From Ecdyonurus torrentis (taxonomy: Eukaryota > Arthropoda > Insecta > Ephemeroptera > Heptageniidae), in assembly GCA_949318235.1 (NCBI GenBank), contig OX439130.1, forward strand, positions 40,873,260 to 40,937,259: a DNA stretch of 64,000 nucleotides, given 5' to 3'. The notes beneath the pieces were generated by a model. It saw only the letters and a program-made list of their open reading frames with translations. It was not told the origin of the DNA and did not search any database. The number at the start of each line of letters is the position of its first letter. Within the stretch, counting starts at the first letter, position 1. The position numbers were made by a program, and so were the translations under genes. Positions 35,432 to 49,486 of this stretch are shown piece after piece.

Positions 35432-36893
35432 TGGCCAACAACAAAATTTATTACAGAAACGGGAGAGAAAACACAAGCCATTATATATAAAGAAAAGTCA
35501 GTTGCTCACAACAGCACATTAATTTTCTTTGTTTACGCTAAAAAAAAGTAGAAAATATACCCTTTTTTCTTAATAGAAAATTGGTACCCTCTATCAAATA
35601 TAATGTTACAATAATAATATTAAAGTTTATTTTCTTGTTTAATTTATGGCTTTCAAGTATAAAGTTTTAAAATTTCATTTGTGGTAACTGAAAACAATAT
35701 CTTTTTTTAGAATATTACTTTTGTATACAAGGTAAAATTTATGAAAGTTTTTACGTTAATTGTTTTTGTTTTTTGAAACAACAATAAACTTTTGCGTAAC
35801 GTTTTATGTAAGATTGTGTGGAAATAAAATGTTACTTTCATTATTCTTAAAGTCAAAATATTTCTTTATGGGGGAAATAAGTACTCTTCTCTGATTTGAA
35901 AATTAATTTTATTAAACATTTCTAAATTTTGAGTTTCTTAAAATTAAACTTAATACATTATCATAGAAGTACAATAATATAGAAAGGGGAAAAATATTGA
36001 ATTTGTTAATAAAATCAATTTCAATATTATTTATGTATCTAAATTTTGAAAATAATATAATTAGAAAATGACCAGTCATAAATATCCGTGGCATGACAAA
36101 GGCAGTATCTTGGTGGTTAATTGCATTTCGCTCATATTTCACCCTCGCTATAGAGAGAGAGAGAATCCCCCTCGTCACGCCGGGCCGGGATATGTATGTA
36201 GTCAGCAGCTGATACTGTAAAGTTTCATATGTCCAACACGCTTGCCAATTACACAGATTTAAGCACCACTTATTCAAGTTATTTTCATATAGACGCTGGT
36301 CAAAAGTAAATACACGTGTTTCACGCTTTGATCGTATGTACAAAAGAAAGATTATTTGATATGTTAGTACCAGAGCAACAGATCATATTTTATATCATAA
36401 AATATTTCTATCTATAATATTTAAGAGCAAATCAATAAGAATTAAAGAATTATGCTTTTTATTTACAAATGTATTGTAAATAACCACGTGCATGAATTTT
36501 TTTATTTACATTAGTAATATTTCCAGAGTCCTAAATTAATTTAATTTGAATTGCATGTCAATTAATTTTTCCTTCATTAAGATTTGATTAATTAATTAAC
36601 TTGTAAACTTATCATATAATGTCAGTTAATTGTGTTATTATATTAGTATAACATTACTATACAGTACGCTATTATGCTCATTACAATGTACACTATAGTC
36701 AAATTACTTACACACCGTACCGCTTAAAATTATTCAAAACTAAGTTATCATATAGATATTCCTTTAAAAAAAATTACTAATATAATATTTTAGTGTTTAA
36801 TATGAATGTAATATCAAAATTGAAAGCTTTAAAACGATTTATAAACAATGTTCTGCTTTACGACACATTTTTGCCCCTGCGTGAGTGTAAAGT

Positions 36894-36931
36894 AGGCAAC
36901 CAGTTGGTTACATCTGTCCAACTGGTTGCCT
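36894..36931. repeat. Perfect 14-bp hairpin
   Basis: AGGCAACCAGTTGG and CCAACTGGTTGCCT flank the 10-base loop TTACATCTGT. A related imperfect hairpin lies at 44307-44340. Confidence 0.85.
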
Positions 36932-37189
36932 AACTATAAAAAATTAAGGGGCCCGTGTAACAAACATTGTAAAAAAAAAAAAAAAAAAAAAAACTAAATC
37001 ATACTTATTCACTTTAAAGCAATTTTATTTAACTTAACATAGATTTTCTTTTTCTTAAAGAAGTTTGAAAGTTTTTCATTGATGAAAAGTTAGTCAAAAA
37101 AGACTAAACTTTTTCTGTGATTCTCTCTCTCTCTCTCTCTCTTTCTCTCTTTTTTTTGTATATCGATTCCTCAGTAGTATGTTAATGTG

Positions 37190-37191
<2 letters not shown>

Positions 37192-37244
<53 letters not shown>
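37192..37244. repeat. (CT)n microsatellite cluster
   Basis: About 26 CT units; shorter CT tracts lie at 37123-37150 and a GA tract at 37310-37336, so the sense switches within 130 bp. Confidence 0.95.
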
Positions 37245-37247
<3 letters not shown>

Positions 37248-40200
37248 CTCAATAGTAAAGCAGTGGTAGATGTTCTCTCTCTCTCTAACACTGAATGTGA
37301 GAGTAAGAGAGAGCGAGAGAGAGAGAGAGAGAGAGCTAGGGGGGAGTAGAGAGAGTTTAGTGAGGCAGGCAGTCAGCCCAATGAGGGAAAGAGATCGTAC
37401 TACATACAGAAGTAAAGCTTTTGCTAGCTAGCTAAAACTCTAACATACATTCAGTAGTCTCTTATCCATGTCAACACTCGCTCGCTACTCTAAAATTTTA
37501 CTCTATAAAGAAAAATATCACATGTGAGTATTATGACATTTTATAATTATCTACTAATATTATAATTAATAAATTCAATATGGCGTAGTGGCGTAATAAT
37601 AACAAAACAAGGACGACACCTGTATTCTATAAGGTGAAATTATTATTAAGTGGGGAATAGAAAGAAAGAGGGATATTTTGTTCTGTATAGTTGAAACCAC
37701 GTATGTATATAGTGTTGTATTGAGGAGTAAGGAAGAAAAAAATATTAAGGGTAGGGTGTGTGTATATATATGTATTGAGGGAAAGAGAGGGGGTGTATAG
37801 GTCTATATGAGGGGTAGTATAAGGAGACGTTTCTGCTTTTTCCCATCTCTTTTCTCTAAAAAAAAAAACTTATACTCGAGCAAAGCTACTACTACTGCTA
37901 TGTTGTATTGATCCGTTTAAAGTTATACACCAATCAGAGAGCGTTATGATATAATATTACTATACTTACTATTATATCATTGGTAGTTTCATATTAACCA
38001 ATCAAAATAAAGTTATGAAATTATTACATTATGATTGGAAGATATTATAATAAAAAAATTCTATATTTTATTATTATTTTGATTTATGACGTTATGATAT
38101 TATCTTAAAGTGAGTCTGCGCATTTCTGTTGCTTACTATATGACTTTCATTATGTATTGCGTTTTATATATTTATATTATATATATTTGGAATGTTTTTT
38201 AGTATTGTGTTTTATTTAATAGAATGATAACAATAAAATATTTTGTATATAATGATAATATATCATTGTAAAAATAAACTTGTTTTAATTTTTAAACCAA
38301 AACCAAACAAAACAGTTTAAAATGTAAATTGAATACGAGAGTGTCTGTTTTTATAGGCAGTCAGTTAAAGAGCTGTAACCAACTTGTTGTATACAATACT
38401 GGATGAAAAAAAGGCATAACTTTGTATTATAAATTATATTTAATAGATGAAAAACTTAATAAGTGATATTTTTACTCACTTACAATATACTGTATACAAG
38501 AAATAAATTTAAAAAAAAAAAAAAAAAAAACTTTACTCCATTAAGAAAAAAAATATTATAATTTTTTTAATCAACTTTTTTATTGCTTCACGATAGAAAC
38601 TTTTTTTTTTTATAATTAAACTTACAACTTGAATAAGGTTTAATTATTTATTGAAAAAAATTTTTTTTCACATTTTTCTACTTTGAAGAACGATCAATTC
38701 TATTAATAATACCATTATCTGCAACAACATTACATTTTAACTTCAAAGTTAAAATTCCAATTTAATTTTGTCATTGTGTCTAAAATTTCATTTCTTTTCT
38801 TTAGAAGAAAATCATCACTCATAGAAATAAAAATTGCCCCCTCTTTCCAAATATTCTTCGTAATACACTTTCTTTTCTTTCCTCAAGCTAAACAAACATA
38901 GTAAGCTTTTAAAATCGGATCTATTTTAGATTGTAAAGCTTGTTTTTTTGTGTGTGTGTCTTCGAAATGTGTATTGGAATTGTGCAAGTGTATGGGCAAG
39001 GAGGAAAAAAATAGCAGGTGGACATCTCGGTGGAGAGAGAGAAAATCTTGAAGTCTTTGCACACACATCGAAGGGGCAAAGAGGGAGAGAGGGTGGAGGG
39101 CACAAGAGATGGTCAAAGTTGGAGACGAATGTGTGCGTAAAGAAGAAGAAAAAAGTGAAGATCGAAAGAAAAAAAAAAGCTTTCAACTTTTTCTTCTCTC
39201 TCTATACTCGTAGCAAATACTAATCCTAACTGACCCTTGCCCATCTCCCAGCGGTCCTCCGACTTTTCTGCCTCTTCTTCTCTTTTTTTTCCATTTTCCA
39301 CATTTCTCTCTTTTTTAACGTTTCTCTCTCTCTCTTTTTCTCTCCTAGGAATACCAACATTCCAATAATACTTACCTTTTACGATCTAGTAACGGTATTA
39401 TTCTTTATTCAGTACCTATACCATATACATATATATGTGTATATATATATATATTTTTCTATCTCTATTTCTTATACTTACATTATAATGGCAAGGGAGC
39501 TATGAAAAATGTAATACATTTTACATTTTCTTAATTCCCAAATGTGTATTTATTAATAATTTCTCTTACGTGCCTTATTCAAAATTTTAATTCACTATCA
39601 AATCATTTATTAAACTTTTCTCTTTTATTAAATATTAAAGATTCAGGTCAAAAATTTATTTTGCTAATATAGACTTGAATACAAATGTATTGTTACATGA
39701 ATTTTTAAATCAATCAATATATATGCATATACTGTATATATTATATATTAAAGTCATTTAACAAATGAAGAAGTTTGTACAGTAACATTTTTATTGTTAA
39801 GAGTGCAAATTTTGATAAGTAAGAAATCTTACATTATTACCAATATCCACTTTTAATTATACTAATTGGTAAGTAATAACTGTCACAGAATGATTTCCAA
39901 CTTTGTTTTTTCAACTTTCGTAATTGATTTCAGCAATAAAATGCTGAGTATAGTTTACAACATTACTGTTATTGTACAAAGTTAATTATAAAGAAGCAAT
40001 AAAATTAAAATAATACACAAAAAAAAATACACAAAAAAACTGAAATATTATTGTGCAGGGTTTTAAATTTAATATTTGATTAAATTAATTATATATAGTT
40101 AATTAATTATATATAAAAATATTTTAGGAAGAATTTAAAAAAATAAAAATTCAAACTTGAATTCTGTTGGAGTGGTAATAAAAAAAATAAACATATAATA

Positions 40201-40560
40201 CTATACTCATTTTCATAAGCCTTTATTTTAATAATAATTGTTAATCAATATAATTGACATTTTGTAATATTATATTGATATTATAATAATTTTTGCTAAA
40301 GTTACAATAATATTCCGTCAGAGCGGCGCTTGCATCAGTATTACAGGGATATATAATATTATATAAGAAAAAGCAAGAGAGACACATGCAACTAGCTATG
40401 CTATACAATGTTATATGAGAGAGAGAGATATGGGTGGGGGTGTTTGATATTAATATCATAGCGAGCTAGCAAGAGAGATAGAGAGAGAAAGAGAGAGACA
40501 AGAGAACGAATGTATATGGCTACGTCCGCATTGCGCCAGTCACGAAGTTACTCAACTCAA

Positions 40561-40690
40561 CCAATAGTAAACCCTCTTACAAGCCACCTTGGACTTTTCA
40601 GAGATGATGATGAATTTATGGTGCTCATAAAACGCGCCCTTTCTATTGGTCCTCGTGTACTATATAACCAAGCAGAAAAAAAAAAAAGGA
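40561..40690 (+). promoter_or_regulatory. Possible core promoter
   Basis: CCAAT at 40561-40565, ATTGG (reverse CCAAT) at 40645-40649 and TATATAA at 40661-40667 sit in a GC-richer island with promoter-like spacing. No coding exon is recognised downstream, so this is weak. Confidence 0.25.
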
Positions 40691-41282
40691 AAAAAATATA
40701 TATAGAGATAAAAAGTTATACAATACATAGGTCTGTATTTTATCATGTTATAGCTTACTATTAAAAAATATAATACTATATATTATATCGTATTATGTAT
40801 ATAAAAAAACTCATTCCCTTAACTTTCTTTTATATGATTAAATTCTTTTATTAAAAACAATTATTATTTTTAATAAAACTGGACACAATTTTTTATTACA
40901 TTTACATCATTAATTATATTCTAAATTATAATAATAAAACAATACTGTAATATATGTTACCAAAGTTTGGTAGCATTTTATATACGCTACTTTGTTCCAT
41001 AAGAATGCACTAAAGTTTCCTTTGAGAACTGTTACTTTTTAAGCCTGTTGCATAGTAATGTTTTTGCCAATAGAATTGAAATTTGGAATGCCTACAAAAA
41101 AAAAAAAAAAAAAAAAAAGTTCAAATATTCAGTGTTGAAAATTGATCGTTATTATTGATTTTTTTTTTATCATATGTTACATTGTAGACGGTTCTGTGCT
41201 TTTTATTTAAAGTGGGGGTTGATTGTGAGCGCTCGCTTGACTCTCTATATTAGTATTTTAAAACGTAAACATTAGTATAAAA

Positions 41283-41285
<3 letters not shown>

Positions 41286-41359
<74 letters not shown>
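41286..41359. repeat. (GA)n microsatellite
   Basis: About 37 AG dinucleotides. Confidence 0.97.
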
Positions 41360-41363
<4 letters not shown>

Positions 41364-41788
41364 CGTTTTGTAACCAGTAAATATATTTAGCGATAATAAA
41401 CTTTTGCAAAACAAAGCCCTTGAATTCAGTAATTTGAGTTTAAAGTTCAAAAAGTATATTTTGAATATTAAAAAATTAAAAATATAGTAACGCTAATAAG
41501 CATGAGTAATTATTTTATTACATTTCGTGAGTTTACTTATAAATAGAAAAAAATTATAAGTTCTTAACTTTTAATTTTAAATATAATTAGAAAGTGTATA
41601 ATTATGTTAGTTTCATACCTTGATGTTGTCCCCTAAAACCACAAAATTTAGTGGTAAGATGAACAACAATAAAACAAACTTACTTACAAACTTGTCTCTA
41701 TGGAGTTAATTTTCTCGTTTAGTATTTACATCCTAAAGCTCGCTCTCAATCAAGTAACGAACACACATATAAGATAAAGATAGAAGCA

Positions 41789-41819
<31 letters not shown>

Positions 41820-43107
41820 AGATTAGATCAATAATCCTTAATATCTTTCTTGTTTTGTTTTTGGCCGCAAGTTGGTTGTCTTGAGTTGTGTCTGTCAGTC
41901 AGAAATACATCAGATGTGGTCACGTGATCACTGGAGTGGAAAATGAAGTACATGCCGAGCAAAGCAAGCTTCCTATACTGTGTGTATATATATATGCTTG
42001 CTATGTCTAAAGCCAAAGTCAGAAGCTTGCTTGCCTGATCCCTAGTGTGTTTTGCCCAACACCAAGCTTATCTTGCACTCTACACCAAAGTATCGTTTGA
42101 AAAAAAAACTCGCTATACTTTTTTTCTGTGTATATAATAATATAAAAGAGAAACAATTGCAACCACAAAATAAAAGTAAATAAAAAAATCTTATTATATA
42201 AAGCTTTGCCAGAATAGATAAGAAAAATAGTATTTTTATTTATATATATAAAAATAAATTGATAGAAGTAAGTTTTGTTGTTTTTTTTCTTCTATTTTAC
42301 GAAATGTTTTTATATTTTATTTGAAATTGTTTTTAAGATAAAAAAATAAAATATTGGAATTACGTATAGATCTTTCAATTTTGTAAACATTTTATTTTAA
42401 AATCTATATTATTTTTCTTTTAAAACATTGAATTTTTTTTATTTACCAAATGTGGATACGTTTTTATGGTTTCTCCCTCTCCCCCTTCTCTCTCTCTCTC
42501 TCTCTCTCTACATATATATCCTTTCAAATCCATTTTATTGTATAATCTAAACAAAGAATATCAACTTCTCTATACAAAATAAATTTAATATTTATTTATT
42601 TCATTCAAAAAACATTTCAATTTTATTACAAAAGATATAAAAAAATAAATTATTATAAAAATTCTCTTTGAATTTAATATATTTTTAAATATAAAATAAC
42701 TTACATTGAAAATATATATATATGAATAAAAAATTTAAATATTTATAAAACATGAAAAAACATACATCTTTTTTTATCTTCTCCTTTATGTATATCTAGA
42801 TAGATGTTTTTTTTAGCAAAAGTTTTCCGGTCGTGTTTTATTGATAGATGATAGTGCATTATTGAAGAGACAGCCAACGATAAATCTCCTTTTCTGTCAT
42901 GTATTGTGTTGTATTTCTGTGATGGAAGACGATTTTTTTTCCTTTTTCTCTTTTTTTTATATACATATATCTATAATGCCATAAGAGAGTGACCAACAGA
43001 AAAGAGTCTTATAGAAGAAAAAAAGTAAAAGAAGAAGGAGAAAAAAGTATCGAAGTTAAGATTTTGTGTTCTCTATCACGAGCTTTCTAAATAATCCAGC
43101 AAGCGCA

Positions 43108-43111
<4 letters not shown>

Positions 43112-43155
<44 letters not shown>

Positions 43156-43219
43156 TCGCATATATGGTATATAGAAGAAGAAGAAGAAGAAGAAGAAGAA
43201 GAAGAAGAAGAAGAAGAAG
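43112..43219. repeat. Poly(T) tract followed by (GAA)n array
   Basis: About 41 T residues (43112-43152) are followed, 20 bp later, by about 15 GAA units (43174-43219). Confidence 0.95.
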
Positions 43220-43364
43220 AGCCTCCCTTAGGGGGTTTTTTGGTTGTTACTTTACGTGTCCACTAGTGGACATTGTATTGACTAAAGGATTGGAAACCTG
43301 CTCGGACATCACAAAAATCCTATAGCATCAAGATAAAAGCACGTACTACATACACACACATACA

Positions 43365-43410
<46 letters not shown>

Positions 43411-43679
43411 AGAAGTCTCTATAGATTGGATTTTTAAGAAGACAAGACAATACAACTTAATAAGACGGAGAAAGAAGAGAAAGAAGAGAAAGAAAAGAGA
43501 GAGAGAGAGAGAGAGAATTTTCTATATATTATATGAATTTTACAGTAACATAAAATATTAAATTTTGTTACAAAAATCTTAACAATAGTATGCATTATTT
43601 ATAATTAAAATGGTGAAATATCAGGTGCTATAATTCCAAAGCTTATATTGTGATAAACTCTCTCAAGCCCCCTCTCTCT

Positions 43680-43681
<2 letters not shown>

Positions 43682-43755
<74 letters not shown>
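43682..43755. repeat. (CT)n microsatellite
   Basis: About 37 CT dinucleotides, with further CT near 43660-43680. Confidence 0.97.
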
Positions 43756-43758
<3 letters not shown>

Positions 43759-44306
43759 AATGATTTGCAATTATAATTTAGAAGTGGAATATAAAAATGT
43801 ATTCATTAGTAATCTCTTTAGGCGATTATTATTGATCATTTAGATGATGTGTAAGTTCACTTATTGTAGCGTGGTACATATATAGAGTTAATATCAAAAG
43901 TTTGAACAAAGAGGAAATGAAAAAATATTTGTATTATTTGAAATTTTTATTGGTTTATCGATTAGAAAGTGTATAATTGTTTTTATAGATTTTTGCTATT
44001 TAGATTAATTTTTATATCATATTAATTTAAAATAATACTAAAACTAATAATATAGTTTTTAAACCTTTTTATTTTCTTTGTTTTCTTACTAGAATTTAAA
44101 ATAATAATTCTTTTGTTTCATTATTTTTAAGTGCGAGAATTTGATTTGAAATGACAACAATAAAGTATATTTTTTCACATATAAAAAAATACCATTTAAT
44201 TAACATATTTTTGTCATTTATTTTATTTTTTTCAACTTTATGGTTTCTTTCATTTCATTTACTTTGATGAATTGTAAGTGATGCGCCTGCAAGAAATGAT
44301 GCTTAT

Positions 44307-44340
44307 GCAACCAGTTGATTACTTGTGACAACCCGGTTGC
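44307..44340. repeat. Imperfect hairpin related to 36894-36931
   Basis: GCAACCAGTTG pairs with CAACCCGGTTGC around the loop ATTACTTGTGA. The left arm shares GCAACCAGTTG with the hairpin at 36894. Confidence 0.6.
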
Positions 44341-45070
44341 CCACCTCCCAGGAGCTCTAGCGACGCCAAGTGCCTGCCTAGCCTGACAGAGAGTCACGTG
44401 GTTCTCCCGCTTGACTCCCACGAGGATTACCACGACGTTCGTTCGCTTACTCAGTGAGTGAGTAAATGTCCAAAGCATCCCCACCTCGTCCACTTTTCAA
44501 CTGACAACATTATGCGATTAAATTGACGCTTTTGCAAAAAAAGAAGAAAAAATTCGATAATATTTTTTCAACTAGATGGTCAGCACTTAATTTTATAGAG
44601 AAGAGTGTGAGTGAAAGAGAAATGATTAAATCTTTCAAAGTAGATAAAAGCGAGGGTAGATTTTAAGTAGGTGAAGGGGGGAAAATGATTAGAATTTTAC
44701 TTTACCCCTCTTTATATATATAATGTTAAAACATTTGGAAAAACATACCATTACAAACTCCTATAGTAATTAAGTTTTGAAAAAATTTTATAATTTAAAA
44801 TTTTATCTTTTGGAAATCATCACAGTTAAAAAAATAGACTGTGATATTTTTTTTAAACAAAAGCGATTGTTTTATTTCATATTATTTCAAATAAAACAAC
44901 AAACCTTCTTAATTTTGTACCCTCTAATGGGATTATTATATGCTCGAAATATTCTAATCTGAGCCGATTTTTTCTATCATCAAGGAATTAGAAAACTCTT
45001 AAAACTTCCTTTTTAAACCATAGTTTACTACTTTTACATGTCTTTTCTTTTATTAATTTTTGCTTAAATG

Positions 45071-45075
<5 letters not shown>

Positions 45076-45141
<66 letters not shown>
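45076..45141. repeat. (TA)n microsatellite
   Basis: About 33 TA dinucleotides. Confidence 0.96.
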
Positions 45142-45143
<2 letters not shown>

Positions 45144-45640
45144 TGTATACGTATAGTCTTAAGACTTCAAACATTTGACAATAAAAAGAATTAAAAAAGA
45201 ATTTAGCCAGTTAATAATTTTCTTTTATAGTACTTTAATAAACATTTAAATATAAAGTAACTTGCTTTGAAATATACAAAGGCAAAGACAAAAGGACAAA
45301 AAAAAAATTACATTCCATTTGGAGGAAAAAAAACAGTAAGAAGTTTGTAACATAGAACCTTTCAAAGTTGATTGATTTTCACTAAGGAATTGATATACTT
45401 TATAGTATTAAACAGTAGTGAAATTCCTCTAGAGAAATTTTATTTTATTTATTTTATTTTTTTTCTGAGAGAATTTTTACTTTTTTTTTCTATATACACA
45501 ACTTTGTATTTGTATGGATTTATATTTATTTCCCAAGGGAGGGTAGAGAAGAAAAAAAATAATATATATAAAAAAAGGGAAGAGGCAAATGGACGACGAA
45601 GAGAGGCGAGTGTTATTGACGAAATGGTCAAACGTCGTTC

Positions 45641-45680
45641 TTCTCTCTCTCTCTCTCTCTCTAGCTGGACTACGCGAACT

Positions 45681-45748
<68 letters not shown>
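45641..45748. repeat. (CT)n-(CT)n-(AT)n compound array
   Basis: Two CT tracts are separated by about 20 bp and the second passes directly into about 23 AT units. Confidence 0.93.
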
Positions 45749-45754
<6 letters not shown>

Positions 45755-46591
45755 GTATATATATACAATCTCGTACATACCAATACTGCTGGCTGGTCAA
45801 GTCGCCGCCATCTTTGCCATGACAAACAACATGACCAGATATTACTTATCACATAATATATTGCTTTTTTTTATCCCCTCTATATTATTGTATTCTTTTA
45901 CTGAAATAAAAAGATGGCTATATACTATAAAAAAAGCAAGAGAGTAAGTTTGATAATGGAATTTGGGAGGTTTCATTTTTTTTTTTTTTTTTTTTTGGGC
46001 AACTAAATAAAATAACAGCAGGTGTCTTAAATATCAATTCATAGATACAGTATAATATTTTTTTTTCAAGTAAAACAAAAAATATTTTATTTATATCATA
46101 TTGTGTTTATTGATTGTCATATTTAATAACTTGTAAGATTAAATGTAATTATTTTTATATTAGCTTTGATATGAAAAAGTACCACATAAAATTAATTTAG
46201 ATTTTTTCTAAATAATATATCTTTATCTTATATACGTTATTTCAATAGTAGATTCTAAGAAATATAAATTTATAGTATTGTAAATATTTCAAGTCAATTT
46301 ATATACTTATTTTTATTTCTTCCTTTATTTTCTCTTTTGTTTATTTTTTAAAAGATTTAAAAAGTAATCTCAAGTACAATATAAACAACACTGAATTTCA
46401 ACCTTTTTCTTTCTTTCTTTTTTTCTTTCTTTTTTTCTTTTTTTTTTTATCTTATTTTGATACCATTATTTTATATAGGCATCAGGTGTCCTTTTGTTTC
46501 AATAAAAAGATTGACTCTTTTGGAATGATTGTAGTGTATATATTATTAAATTTTAATATCACTATAGTGTCACCGCATGTATACTGAGGAT

Positions 46592-46600
<9 letters not shown>

Positions 46601-46645
<45 letters not shown>

Positions 46646-46646
46646 G
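46601..46646. repeat. (GA)n tract
   Basis: About 23 GA units with one AAAG interruption, next to a GC-richer island with AGCAAGCAAGC repeats at about 46720-46745. Confidence 0.93.
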
Positions 46647-47630
46647 GCTAAACGTGTTACTGGTAGTTGGGCAGCCACGGAATGACTCTCCAAGACAATT
46701 TCACACCCAACGGACGGACGAGCAAGCAAGCTAGCAAGCAAGCAGCACAGCTTTGGTGTTAGTGTGAAGCAGCTGAGACCAAAGGCAAAGGAAGGCAACC
46801 GACATACGACCCCAGACACATACCCTTAACTGACCACTACGTACAAGAAGTAGGCCTCTTCTTCTTCTTCTTCTTCTTTTTTTTTTTTTTTTACTATTAT
46901 ACTAGAGCAATTTCATGCACACAGACAAAAAAACTAATTGAATTAACTGACAAGTGTTTTACTACCCGTTTTCATTTCTCATTACCTTCTTACCTTTTTT
47001 TATTTATATTATTTAATGCAAATCTTTATTTTTTTTCTCCCTTAAGTTTTTTATCTTGTTTTTTTTTTTAATATAACTTTGATTTTTGCATATAATTTTT
47101 TTTTATTCATATCATAACATTTTACATAAAACTTTCGCAATTTTTAATTTAACAACACTATTCAATTTATTTATTTGTTCATGGAAAAGAATGACTGATC
47201 TTATTTCATATAACATACGATAAAAAATTGTTAGCTTTAGATATTACAAATTATGTTATTTAGATTATAATAACAATTCATAACTTTCTATAAGGCATTG
47301 TAAAGCCAAGCCTTATATAAATTTATTGTAATTTACCAGACGTGAGTAGTTTACGGTAACATTAATATACTCTTTGCATTACCATGTTACATCGTCATAC
47401 TAACATTAAATCTAAAACTATGCTAATAATGTATTTAACATACTGTATTTACATTAGATCCATTTTATAGTTTGTTTTTTTCTACTCTTTATCCTGATAA
47501 CTTTTTATGTCCAGTACATTTTCTCTGTCATTTTTGCTATTTTCATTGAAATCTAAAAAGGTAAATTTTTTACTGTTTATCACATTTTTCTCTAATCACT
47601 TACATGACTGATGCTGTACAGAGTGCATTT

Positions 47631-47985
47631 TAAAGGACTATACCAGAAGAAAACATAAGCATTTATATCACAAAACAATTGATGGGACTTACATAAATAA
47701 CTTTAGTTTGTCTCAAAACCCAACTGTAGCTCCGAGAGCTCCGAGAACTCCGAGAGATCAGAAAATTTCAATTTATGCAGCCCGTACAACATTTTTTTTT
47801 TAAATTTTTGCATGTTTCTGACGTCAGAAACATTAATAGTTACGCAAATTGCATACTTTACAGTATTTTCACGCTCTCTCGTGCGGCTACATTAACATTC
47901 TGGTAAAAATTATCAGTTTTGAAGATCCCACTTTGTGTTTATTCATTAAAAAGCACAATTTTGTTTAATATGGTCTATGACTTTA
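47631..47985. mobile_element. Dispersed MITE family R, copy 1
   Basis: It begins TAAAGGACTATACCAG and ends TGGTCTATGACTTTA, inverted termini of about 15 bp. Inside are AACATAAGCATTTATATCAC, TTTCTGACGTCAGAAA and TTTGTGTTTATTCATTAAAA. Two more copies lie in the same orientation at 50238 and 55558. Confidence 0.82.
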
Positions 47986-48425
47986 ATCTGACATTTGATA
48001 ATACAAATCTTGATAGCATAAAAATAAACTATTCCAAAGTACAAAACAATAAAATATAAACAAAATGCAATAAACATAGAATTAAAAAATAATATTCAGG
48101 TAAATTTTGCACTAAATTTAACCAGAAATCAAGTAAAATTAATCTTCTATACGTCTTTAATATTAAATAGCTAAATTTTCTCTCCTAAATCTTAAGTACA
48201 AAATTACGAGAAATCTAAATTTACCACATCTATTTTATAACAAATGCCCTCAAATCTAAAACTGATTACTACAATTTACACAGTAAATTTAAACTTATAA
48301 AATAAATCTAAATGAAAATCGTTTTCAAATTTTTATTCTAATATAAATAGATAGTAATTTAACTTTTAAGGTGATAAAGTATAATAGTTTAGTCTATATA
48401 CCTTTTTAAGGTATATTTTATGTAT

Positions 48426-48456
<31 letters not shown>

Positions 48457-49133
48457 GCATTCATGGGAATTTACGATACAAAATGTAAGTAAAGAAGAAG
48501 TATAAACCTTTAGTTTATATAAATTTGGATAGGTTTGTATAAAATACCACGAGACTAATTTAATCTAACAGAGATAGATTTTGTTAGAGTTAAAACCTTT
48601 TATTATATTAAGTAAATGTTATACATTGTGTATATATGTGAAAAATAATATAAATGAATTGTGTCTTATAAAAGTAACCTGAAAATTTGTCTTTAAAGTA
48701 AATGAAAAGTCAAATAGTTCAGTGTGTAATTTTCTACAAGTTACCACAAAAGATACTTTATGTAATATGTTACACTGAGAAAAATACTATTTTATAGTAA
48801 ATATTAATATATATATTATGAAGGACAATAACAAGTAAAAAGGTTCATTGATTAAGTCGTTATTTGCTACTAAATTATACGTACTTCATATCTTAAGGTC
48901 TAAAAAAGTCGCCAATAATTTAAATTTTCGTGACTTGAGGGGGGGGGGGGTAATAACTTCTTGACAATCAATTAAGCAAAGACATTGAAAAGTAACTTTG
49001 CAAATATTTTTGTTATATGTACAATGGGAGTAGTCTTCAAGTATTAAGTAAGAAGTAATTAAATGCATATATTATAATTTTTTTAAATTATTACTCTTTA
49101 CTTTCTTGCAGTGTAAGGGTTATATTTCTATAG

Positions 49134-49136
<3 letters not shown>

Positions 49137-49226
<90 letters not shown>
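49137..49226. repeat. (GA)n microsatellite
   Basis: About 45 AG dinucleotides. Confidence 0.97.
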
Positions 49227-49230
<4 letters not shown>

Positions 49231-49405
49231 CACTGGTAACTAACGATTTATAGAACAAGTTAACTTTAGGTCATTATAATGGAAGAGAAGTTTAGATGAG
49301 TACCGTTAATAACTTGACTCTCTCCGGGGATTTTAGACATTAATTCTGACTTGAGAGAAAGAGAGAGAGAGAGATGAACAAAAGTCTTGTCTTCTTCTTC
49401 TTGCA

Positions 49406-49408
<3 letters not shown>

Positions 49409-49481
<73 letters not shown>
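49409..49481. repeat. (CT)n microsatellite
   Basis: About 36 CT dinucleotides, forming with 49137-49226 an inverted pair 183 bp apart. Confidence 0.97.

Positions 49482-49486
<5 letters not shown>

Larger units (their letters stand above)
36932..47630. other. Gene-empty DNA with GA/CT tracts and GC-richer islands
   Basis: No exon is recognised. GC-richer islands occur at about 37300-37480, 38990-39130, 40310-40680, 41850-42080, 44280-44510 and 46590-46860, mostly beside GA/CT tracts. Simple repeats are listed separately. Confidence 0.55.

Noticed and set aside
35912..36343. 143-codon minus-strand frame
   Set aside because: No recognisable family, AT-driven composition and no splice or promoter support.
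44218..44493. 91-codon minus-strand frame in a GC-richer island
   Set aside because: No known motif; the length is expected by chance where GC rises.
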